Assembly: GCF_932276165.1 (NCBI RefSeq)
Contig: NC_063993.1
Span: forward strand, 630,001 to 694,000
Direction: 5' to 3'
From: Plutella xylostella
Taxonomy: Eukaryota > Arthropoda > Insecta > Lepidoptera > Plutellidae
DNA length: 64,000 nt
The notes beneath the pieces are model-generated. The model did not search any database and was not told where the DNA came from. It saw only the letters and a program-made list of their open reading frames with translations. Shown here piece after piece: positions 55,501 through 64,000 of the stretch (position 1 is the stretch's first letter; each line of letters begins with the position of its first letter). Position numbers and translations under genes: made by a program.

Positions 55501-58500
55501 CATCACTATCATGAGCGTATTCCTACTGACAATTCTAACAACTCCCCTTCTCCCATTCCCCTGTCCGAGGCAGCAGGAAGAAGAAGTTTCGTAATCCGTT
55601 TCGTTTCTTAGTTTTCTCATCAAGGTGTGAACACACACGCTACCTCGCATTACCAGTGGTTCAGAGATAATGGTTGCGCGCAACTGTTCAAAGAATCATT
55701 AGTGGAGGGCTCCGGCTAGTGGAAAATAACGACTAATGTTCCATTGTGTTATTGTACGGTCAGCAGGAGATATAAGTTACGAGGGTGTTATGTAACCACT
55801 TAGATTGCAAGACATAGAAGCTAGATAAAATATATTACTTACGAATTTTACCTCAAAATTTGCTAATCGATATCGTAATCTTCAAAAACAAAAGGACATG
55901 TGAGTGTTTTCATGTCTCTACAACAAACCTACTTTGATTTAAGTTTTTGCTACTCGTAAATGTTTATTTTCATGGTTATTTTTTGTTATGAAATGTTCCA
56001 GACATGATTTTACTCTGGTAACTTGTCGGTGTTGTGAACTGTACCAGTGTTGTATGATATGGGTGTGGTTAATGATCTTGCAGTTAATTACATTTTCATG
56101 TAAGCAACGCGGCTGCCTTGAACTGTTTATACAATACACTTTATTTGCAACAAATACAAAAATATATACTAAGACAAAATCTTAAAATGAAACAGTTAAA
56201 AAATGTGGCTTTATTGCTTATAGAAATCCTTACCAGACCACCTTTGGAATGGAAGATAGTTAGTTTATGGGACGCGCTTGCGAGCATCAATCTTTCCTTT
56301 TTCTTTAACAATTAATTGTATATTATACACATTGTTACAAATGGTAAGTACAGTAAGATGAAAAAAGAACTCTTCCATAGGAATATTTATGCTCACGTGA
56401 TGAATTTACCAGAAGATAAGTCAATTTTACGAATGATATAATTTTATAGTACAACCTATTACTTGTTTACTTTGACTTCTTCATCATTTCTGCTGTAACA
56501 GATAGAACATTAATTCTAGCTGAACTAATCTGTTAGTGTTCAGCGCACGTATAAGCGAATGGGTTAGTCACTTTACAACCAGTCCCAGTCGATTTGCATA
56601 AGATTACAGCATTCGAATGTTCACTGTCGGTAGATCCTGAAGATATGCAACTGGAGAGTAGCCATTTACGACATCAAACGTTTAGTTGCAAATGTTAGCC
56701 GTCAGCTAATGATTTGCATAAGAATTACGTTTTTATAAAGAAACAATATTAAAATGACAGCCGTTTCATAAATAGGAGTAATTGATGAACGTAACAATAC
56801 TGATGAATATAATATCATGACTCAGGCCGCTATTTTCATAATATAGTTTCTTTCTGTGTGCCTTATACTCGTACCAGCAACCTAGTAGCAAAAAAGTTAC
56901 TACAATTTTATCCTTTCAAGAATTTATTGCCTAAATTGTATCTCCAAGCCTCCCTTTCACCGGTATTCAGCGACAAGATTGTAAAGGCACGTTCACACTC
57001 GCTAACAAAGCGAGTCGCCACTATCCGCCGCGTGTTAGATCACGTATCACGCCGTCAGCAAGGAAGGAGGTAATTTGACGTTATTACACGACACAGCTGT
57101 TTCGTATTCGGTAATTTGGGATTTTTCAATCTCGCACCGTGGGGGATCCGATTTATATGGCCGCGCCCTTATAAATGGGTGGACGTGCACCGTATGGGAT
57201 AAAAAGTGGAAGGCTCTGAACTATTTTATTGAATCGCCGTTTATGACCTCATTGATGACGGTAAGGTTGTTTGGGAAAGCGTTTCGTATTTAAACCTCAG
57301 TCGATCAAACGAGGGCTGTAGCGTTTGGTATACTCGTATGTCCGTATGTGGCTCTATAATGGATGTACTACCTGAAATGTGGTTGTTGTTGTTACTTTAT
57401 CGTGAATAATTATGTTTCTTGTCACGATTTATCAAATTTAGTTCAGTTGTAATATTTTCTTAAGGTTCGTTTACACGCACGTGTTTTTACACAAAAGTTA
57501 TAAGATTCTATTTGATAAACGAGAATACTAATATTTTCATGGGTCAGATAATTAGTATAATCTTAATAAGACGGAGCCATAATTAATTCAGTCTACGGAA
57601 ATGGAATTAAATTAAAATTACAATAAGCTTCGTCTTGATTTAAGGAAATTCCCTACAAAGAATCATAACAAAGAAATTAATAAGGAAAGAATAACGAGAA
57701 CGAAATAACATTCTCTTTAGACAAGCGTGCAATGTGATCATAATATCACGGGCCGAGTCTGCTCTTTAGAACTCATTTTGAAAAAGAGCATTAAATTTAG
57801 CAGTTTTTGAATTTGACTCTATCTGTAAGCATGCACCAACCAACTTTAATAAAACAAATTAGTAAGAAAGTCATTAAAACTACCTAAAGATAGATCTTCC
57901 ATAAATTCCAATAGATTTGGCAGTTCGTTTCTGAAACTGGATCCAATGAATCGATTTAGAAAATAATTCAACAATTCAAGGGCATGAAACAACTACGGCT
58001 AAACTTTACAGGCTATTTAAAAAAATACACACGTATTTTTTATCTGACGTTGATTTCTAACTTTAGTTAAGTTAAGAGACACATAACAGTTAGAGCCTCA
58101 AATCATGAACATGCCACATTGTATATTTAGCAGACTCTGCCCAGAAGCCTTTCTGTGGAAACCAGCAATAATTAATCGGAAACATTCACAAAAAGAACGT
58201 AATAGGATTGGAACACATGCCGATACAATCGTAAGGTTTTTCGGTGCCCTTTGTACTGAGATCGGATGATAGCCGAGAGCAGGGACGGATCGAGGGTGAA
58301 CCCAAGACAGGTACTATGAGAAGGCTTTGCATAAATCTGGAATAATATATAAAAGGATTGCATTATGTCTATTACATACATTAAATTACCTATACCGTAC
58401 AATTTTATGATTTGGTAAAGCAATATTATTACGGCCGTTAAAAGTATATAAGCTATAGTGCTAAAAGGACTTGCCTGCTAGTTTGATGCTGCGACTGCGC

Positions 58501-59518
58501 CGAATATATCAATAACAGTTATTAGGTCACTCAGGAAGGCTGTTGCAAGCTCCAAGCTGCTTAAAAGTAATTAATCTAAGATGCTATTGTATCCCAAGTT
58601 GTTCTTCCCGGCTCTGACTACGTCCCCCGCCCAGCTCTGCCGATCACAAAGCGAAGAATGAAAGCGATCCGGATGTAAAAAGCACTGAGATCTATCAATT
58701 TGTTCCATTGAATTCTTTTCTTTGTATACTTTTTCGTCGTTTTCCTGCAGTCGGGGTACTATTAAGATTCATTTGCGAAGATCCAGCGCATTTTTTAACC
58801 CTGTTTGTTTTGTGAGCCGATCTCATTATTTACGCCTTCGAGTTCAAGAATGGCGTCTGATGTTTTTTGTTTCTGTTTGCGCTGAAGTAGCCGCCTTTAT
58901 TGGATTGATAGAATATAAAACAAGCGAGCGAGCATACTTATGACATAAGTTGTTCAAGTAAAATAGTACCTACATATTAAATTCAACTCGGATGCCAACA
59001 TGGAACATGACTATATTGCTGTCTATTTTCTGTACACGGTGCGCGGTGGAACAGATAGATGGTTAGCCACAAGGCAGAGTTGCAGTTACAAGGAAATCGT
59101 AAAAGAGAAACATAACTAATGAGTGGCCTTTGACATTGTATATACTATAATTAGGTATATACCTAAGTATATATTATATTGTTTGTTTTTTTTTATTATG
59201 GTGACCAATATATAATATTCCATTCTATTTTATTCGTAAAAATACAACTGTTAGTATTGGGTATATCACTGACTGGTTTCTGCACCATGGACTTATGATT
59301 TCAAGTATGCACAACTGCCCAGCGAGCAAACCTGCTCTTTTAATTACATAGGAGGTTTAAACGTTTAGTTTGCTAGTTCTTAGGCATATCGATTTTGCCC
59401 GATAAGGAATTACAGATTTAAATGTATGGCCCGAAAATACGGATTCAATAGTAAAATGCCATACATACAAAATCTTTAAATCCTCGATTACTCCCTGACA
59501 GAGTGGACAGTCATTCAG
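52522..59518. other. Long stretch without a recognised gene
   Basis: Seven kilobases, mostly AT-rich and with no frame longer than 95 codons. At 52993-53036 a weak family B end (AGTAAGCCGAAAATGG) can be seen. GC-richer patches lie at 52620-52790, 53280-53340 and 57000-57260 (GCCGCGTGTTAGATCACG, GGCCGCGCCCTTATAAATGG). None shows exon-like coding. Confidence 0.4.
52993..53036 (+). repeat. MITE family B, short fragment
   Basis: GCAGGATAATTCAAAAGAAA, TTATAGTAAGCCGAAAATGG follows the order of the family end (TACAGGNTGTTGCAAAAAGG, TATAGTAAGCCGAAA). It is diverged. Confidence 0.3.
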
Positions 59519-59660
59519 CGAGTGTGAAGATGACTAGGTATAACGAAAAATTTCGGGGCACTGCTGCGCCAACCACGACTCTATATCGTTACATTAAACG
59601 TGCCGATTGAACGACAGGTCTCGTTCGTTAGTTTTTCGTCAGTATAGAGTAACCCCGCAG
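59519..59660 (-). mobile_element. MITE family A, second complete copy
   Basis: On the minus strand it starts GGGGTTACTCTATACTGACG-AAAAAC and contains AATCGGCACGTTTAATG and TAGAGTCGTGGTTGGCGCAG. It ends GAAATTTTTCGTTATACC. It is homologous to 28325-28478 in inverse orientation. Confidence 0.6.
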
Positions 59661-60439
59661 GGCAGTCTCAAAGGATCCCGCGGCCCCGCCCCCCTCCTTG
59701 ATTAATTCTTGGCCCCCTCTCCAGTTTCAGATTAAAAGTCCCTGCCGTATTGAGGACTGAAGAATGCATGAGCTTGTTATGAATAATGAATTCAAATTGT
59801 CATCGACTTAGCCATTCGGAAATTGTAAATTGAAAAGTTGCAGATAGTGATAGAGCTATCTTCTTTTATTAAGTGCTGTAGGGTGTTCTCGTTACCCCCT
59901 TTTGGTAAATTATATATTTATTACTGAATTACTGTTTAATTACTTTAACTTTTAATTCTTCAATAGGTACTCTAGTAATGGGGCGTAAAATCTGAAAATT
60001 TTGTTTAGATTGAGTTGTTCAGTTTATATGGCTATGTTTTTCAATCGAACCTTTCCTAATATTTCGGCTAAGTGCACCTTAAGTCAACAAGGTAATGTGC
60101 CCTTATACCGTCTACCTACATACAGATTAAAGGTTCAATGAGTAGGAAGATGTAATTCGGCCGTAATCGGCTTTATTAAATGTATCAGGACATGCGTCAT
60201 TAATTATTCACTAAACCAAATATTTGTAACGTAACTAAGTAGGTACTAATAAGTTTTGTTAGAGGCGGATTTAAAACACATACAATTAAGGGTGACTTTC
60301 ACCAAACATTTAAGTAAGCGTATTTAAACCTATTGCTCGCTTGCTTGGACAGTATAATTTTCAAGATTTCAAAGCCTCCTGTAGAGTTGGCACCATAGAG
60401 CATATTATGTGTAACATACACATTAATTTATATCCATAG
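59661..60439. other. No gene recognised
   Basis: It includes a GC-rich string, GGATCCCGCGGCCCCGCCCC, at 59672-59691. Otherwise AT-rich. No gene. Confidence 0.45.
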
Positions 60440-61047
60440 GAAACTCGATTCTCGAAGTGGTGGACAATTAAGTCTACCTTGGACAAACAGTCCAACTAGG
60501 AAGATCCAACTTCGAGAAAGAGGTCACTTGGCGAATCCAACTTGGCTGGGCAGCGTTCGGGAAGTTACGAAGGGTCTTCACGTCCAAAATTCCCCAGTGT
60601 CTCAAGACGAAAGTCTTTGAACAGTGCGTGTTGCCAGTGATGACCTACGGTGCCGAGACGTGGTCTCTAACTTTGGGCCTCTTGAATAGGCTCAGAGTCA
60701 CCCAGCGAGCTATGGAAAGGGCTATGCTCGGCGTATCTCTACGTGATCGAATCAGAAATGAAGACATCCGTAGAAGAACCAAAGTAACCGACATAGCCTA
60801 TCGAGTCAGTAAGCTGAAATGGCATTGGGCCAGACACATTGCTCGAAGGTCTGATGGTCGGTGGAGCAGAAGAGTCCTAGAGTGGAGACCACGTACCGGC
60901 AAGCGCAGCGTTGGGCGGCCCCCCGCGAGATGGACGGACGATATAGTGAAGTCCGCGGGGAAGCACTGGATGCGGGCCGCCTCCGATCGGACAAGGTGGA
61001 AATCATTGGGGGAGGCCTATGTTCAGCAGTGGACGTCCTATGGCTGA
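60440..61047 (+). pseudogene. RTE-type LINE reverse transcriptase, C-terminal part
   Basis: This is the last 200 codons of an RTE-clade endonuclease-reverse transcriptase, which copies LINE RNA at a nicked target. In the frame of 60439 the reading is GNSILEVVDN-stop-VYLGQTVQL, then GRSNFEKEVTWRIQLGWAAF, PQCLKTKVFEQCVLPVMTYG and AETWSLT. It continues with RAMLGVSLRDRIRNEDIRRR, GKRSVGRPPARWTDD and LGEAYVQQWTSYG. The residues VYLGQT...FEQCVLPVMTYGAETW are diagnostic of the family. One stop (TAA at 60469) replaces a tyrosine or similar codon, and everything upstream is missing. So this is a typical 5'-truncated, dead insertion. The coding part otherwise stays open for 190 codons, so it is not very old. 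Confidence 0.9.

Positions 61048-61082
<35 letters not shown>
61048..61082. repeat. (GAT)n tail of the RTE element
   Basis: About eleven GAT units follow the RTE stop codon directly, the usual simple-repeat 3' end of this clade. Confidence 0.9.
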
Positions 61083-61799
61083 CACATTAATTTATATCAT
61101 AGACTAGTATACTGTATATAGGATTAACCGAACACAATATTGCAAAAATAAAAACGATAAGCAATGCGACATCGTCGTCGATACCGCTAAAATATTCACG
61201 AGTTTCACGACGTGCCGCGGACTAAAGACAATATTTTTAAAGTAAAAACAGAAACAAACTGCGTCAGGTGAAAAATATATTTTCTGTAGGCGTGTCGCGA
61301 TGAAATTATACATCAGAGGGTACAGTTGGCTACAGAGGTAAGTGACGAGAACCTAGGGAATATTCTATACGCACGGAAAATTATAACGGTCTAAAAAAAG
61401 ATACATATACTTACAGATAAATTGAGAACCTTCTCCTTTTTTCAAAGTCGGTTAAAAATATTAATAAGATCTGATAAATTATTGTCTACCCCTGTCAAGG
61501 ATTAGTCAGATAAGTGGTCAGTCGTTGAAAGCCCAGATAGCACAGATTGCCCAAGGTTCGCCGAACATATGCAAGGTAGGTACATACATATAAATAAGTA
61601 CATTTTTATACTTACGTGTTACGGGAGGCATTTACCCTAGCATCGTATCTGAAATGAAAAAATAATTCGCTGAGAATAGGTAAGATAAAAAACCTGTATA
61701 ACGTCAACAGTTTCAACTCTAAGTACCTATGGAAGTAGGTACGTACGTGAAAATACTTCCTTACTTATTATTTCAGTAATAATAATAATCAATTAATGA
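61083..61799. other. No gene; LINE tail inside
   Basis: A LINE-type tail lies at 61403-61459 (GAGAACCTTCTCCTTTTTTC, AAAGTCGGTTAAAAA), the same type as 4258-4316. The rest is AT-rich. (TAA)n directly precedes the next frame. Confidence 0.5.
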
Positions 61800-62315
61800 A
61801 TGTCGCGTCACGCCGCCCTGAATGACGTCATCCGCCGAGCTCTTGCCAGTGCTGGCGTCCCGGCCGTACTGGAGCCCACAGGAGTAGCGCGCGACGACGG
61901 CAAGAGGCCGGACGGAATGACGCTCATTCCTTGGAAGAATGGGCGGCCGCTGGTATGGGATGCCACATGCGTTGACACTTTGGCACAGTCACACCTACCA
62001 GCGACCGCGACCAAGGCAGGTGCGGCGGCAGCGACGGCTGAGGCGGCTAAAAGGCGCAAGTATGCAGCCCTAGGACAAGGCTACATGTTTGTGCCTTTCG
62101 GCGTAGAGACGCTGGGTCCGTGGGGGCCGGATGCAAAACGTATATACAAGGAAATTGCGACACGGCTCATCGACGCCTCCGGTGACCAAAGGGCTGGCAC
62201 ATACCTAGGACAAAGGATAAGCCTCGCCATTCAGCGGGGCAATGCGGCCAGCCTCTTGGGAACCCTGCCAAACGACGGCGGTGACCTAGAAAATATTTTT
62301 TATCTTTTAAGGTAG
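61800..62315 (+). CDS. Retroelement-type endonuclease-like protein, fragment
   Basis: A 171-codon frame is intact and GC-rich, unlike its AT-rich surroundings. It opens SRHAALNDVIRRALASAGVP and carries KRPDGMTLIPW at 35-45 and LVWDATCVDT at 51-60. It then has GYMFVPFGVETLGPWGPDAK near 93-112 and QRISLAIQRGNAASLLG near 138-154. RPDG followed by WDAT.VD resembles the acidic core of PD-(D/E)XK nucleases, although the lysine is not obvious. I recall the same block at the C-terminus of reverse-transcriptase proteins in many invertebrates, preceded by a cysteine-histidine finger. That part is absent here: TGA and (TAA)n sit just before the ATG. So it is most likely a 5'-truncated retroelement end, not an autonomous host gene. 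Domestication is possible but unproven. Confidence 0.6.
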   Translation: MSRHAALNDVIRRALASAGVPAVLEPTGVARDDGKRPDGMTLIPWKNGRPLVWDATCVDTLAQSHLPATATKAGAAAATAEAAKRRKYAALGQGYMFVPFGVETLGPWGPDAKRIYKEIATRLIDASGDQRAGTYLGQRISLAIQRGNAASLLGTLPNDGGDLENIFYLLR

Positions 62316-62506
62316 GCAGTTTTATAATATCTATTAATATTTTACTTCGTATCTAAATTAATGAATCTTTTCATATTTAAGTTTCATCTCGATACTGGTA
62401 CTCAATCATACTTCCATTTAACTCTCTGCTACGTACACGTATTCTGTCTCACTCGAATGCATACATGTAAATTCTAGAATTAATATTATGTAAGCTTAAT
62501 AAGGCC

Positions 62507-62600
62507 TAAACCCTTCCTTTATTGGAAGGAGACCCGTGCCCCAGCAGTGGGGACGTAATGGGTCGTGATGAAGCTTAATAAATAAATAAATAAAGAAATA
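62507..62600 (+). repeat. LINE 3' end
   Basis: CCTTCCTTTATTGGAAGGAG, ACCCGTGCCCCAGCAGTGGG, GACGTAATGGGTCGTGATGA and an AAATAAATAAAT tail. CCTTCC...GGAAGG is a small hairpin. This 3' end is common in lepidopteran non-LTR elements from memory. It could belong to the frame at 61800-62315, which ends 190 bp upstream. Confidence 0.5.
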
Positions 62601-64000
62601 AATGTATTTCTTGCACTTCTAGCTTGAAACATTCCCAGCACTCTCCTTTACATCTTTAAGCTGACTGTATCGACTGTGAAAGCGGTTGCTTTCCAATATT
62701 CAACGACTTGCAACTTCTACGTAGGTACAGTCAGTTCCAATAACGTCTGACCATTGTTGAAGCGAAGCCGTATTATCGTCACTGATGTGTTCGTCCATTG
62801 TTGGCGTAGAATATTTTCATGCATTTCTCCTTTTAAGGATTTCAAGATGTTACATGTTTTAGACTATTGTGTCGGTTGAATGTCCGACCTCAGCAATTAA
62901 GCTACGTGTAAAGTCCCTAATTTCTAATAATGAACTTCAAATGCCAATCATTATGGGCTATAGCTAACTGGGTTAGAAGCAGGGTAATGGTTTGAAATAA
63001 GCAATAGGAATGATGCTCGATATGAAATAAAATAACAATTCACTGTACTTACATGTTATATTGGACGCTTGGTACACTTTTATTATCACAACGTTTAAAT
63101 GAATATAAACTAGGAACTGTAGCAGCACTTCTACTTTAATATGTCTGTCTCGGGAGACGGCTGGAGCAAAAGTGAGAGAGCGTGGTCGGCAGACACCGCT
63201 GGCAGAAAAAAAAAGGGTAGGGATCGTGGGATCCCTACTCTGAACTTCACCAAACGACGTGTCTAACGATCACGAGCTCTACTATGACTTAACTTATAAC
63301 TAGATAATTACGATTATAATTAATAAAGCCATACTATAGATGACAGTCGGCCATCCAATGATTTTGTGCGACCTCGCACAAACAAAGATCAAATTAGACT
63401 TTTATATTTAATAACAAAACAATTTAGACTTTTTAAGTTACGTCTATCTTTAGTTATGAATTAGAACTCTATACAACTCTAATGATTGTTGACTTTACAG
63501 TAGCAAAATGATTCCACAAATTCTTCACTTTCACTGATTATGATTACATTTTACTTAAGATTAAGATGAAATTACATAATTTACTAACAAATAACAAAAA
63601 TATCAGTTTAATTTTAACATATCTCCCAATACAGGTTTACAAAATAGGTTTTATGAACAATAACACTATATAATATTATATAACAAATCATAAACATTAC
63701 ATATTAGTAATACGATAATTTTATAACTATAGATCATTACAATTTTTATTCAAATTAATATTATTGTCATTATGAGCCCCATCACAGTGGGTGCAACTTA
63801 CAGGCCTCAATGCCCCAATCACTAACAATAATAAGCCCCATACGTCTTAAATATCGTTAGTTTCGGGTTCCAACACTTTTAAATGTTCCGAATACTCGCA
63901 ATAACAATTTATTGCTAGCAGCGGATCCCATGTAATGAATGCTTTATAATTATAAATTATTTCATAATTATAGCTTTATTATCATTATGTCACAACTTAG
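62601..64000. other. No gene recognised
   Basis: AT-rich. A polypurine run at 63204-63223 is followed by the hairpin GTAGGGATC-gtgg-GATCCCTAC at 63217-63238. This could be the edge of an LTR element that continues past the window, but no LTR can be defined. Confidence 0.4.

Noticed and set aside
52572..61143. 19-base string ACCGGACACAATATTGCA-like found after both RTE fragments (about 52579 and 61127)
   Set aside because: One near-match of this length in 64 kb is only marginally unlikely by chance, and the surrounding bases do not align.

Overview
The window looks like non-coding DNA from a moth or butterfly (Lepidoptera). The evidence is an AT-rich background, very frequent copies of the palindrome TAGGTACCTA and its halves, Helitrons that begin TCCTAACTAATATTATAAATG and end CAGCTAG|T, tRNA-derived SINEs, RTE-type LINE tails ending in (GAT)n, and several families of short inverted-repeat elements. 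I recognise no ordinary host protein gene. The only long intact coding sequence is the polyprotein of a retrotransposon. The window is best read as intergenic or intronic DNA built from transposable elements, their remains and two minisatellite regions. Assignment below the level of Lepidoptera is not supported.

Layout, 1-14.7 kb: Helitron copies (1477-1699, 1913-2067, 2592-2810), an inverted-repeat element with ends near CTCACGGGCAATG (5556-5787), copies of a repeat with the core GGTCCAAGCTTAGGAAGGC (5290-5455, 8970-9192), a decayed THAP domain (11541-11762) beside a fold-back element (11842-12030), and two SINEs of different families (14090-14205 minus, 14389-14590 plus).

14.8-20.3 kb: a complete Ty3/gypsy retrotransposon on the minus strand. 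It has two identical 271-bp LTRs, a 4-bp target duplication (ttaa), an 18-nt primer-binding site matching the tRNA-Pro 3' end, and a single unbroken 1327-residue Gag-Pol. It has no envelope gene. This is the youngest element in the window.

20.3-41 kb: a LINE tail, a tRNA-derived SINE (23977-24239), and a pair of 174-bp inverted repeats (26465-26638 and 31150-31323) that match at every base I compared. Each carries a TATA box and an initiator, and the two face each other across 4.5 kb. Between them lies a GC-rich 58-bp minisatellite (27355-27800). Further inverted-repeat elements follow.

41-45 kb: two adjoining minisatellites, a 28-bp unit (41577-41890) and a 22-bp unit with higher-order structure (41891-43250), then a possible solo LTR (44548-44897).

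45-64 kb: MITE clusters, a heavily damaged R1/Jockey-like reverse transcriptase (47500-48345, minus), RTE 3' fragments (52432-52521; 60440-61082), and a 171-codon intact frame with a PD-(D/E)XK-like signature (61800-62315). That frame is probably the end of another retroelement protein.

The retrotransposon's parts work together: the LTR promoter drives the Gag-Pol transcript, tRNA-Pro primes reverse transcription, and integrase inserts the copy. Nothing else here forms a pathway. The features most worth a second look are the facing promoter repeats, the higher-order 22-bp array, the endonuclease-like frame and the intact retrotransposon.
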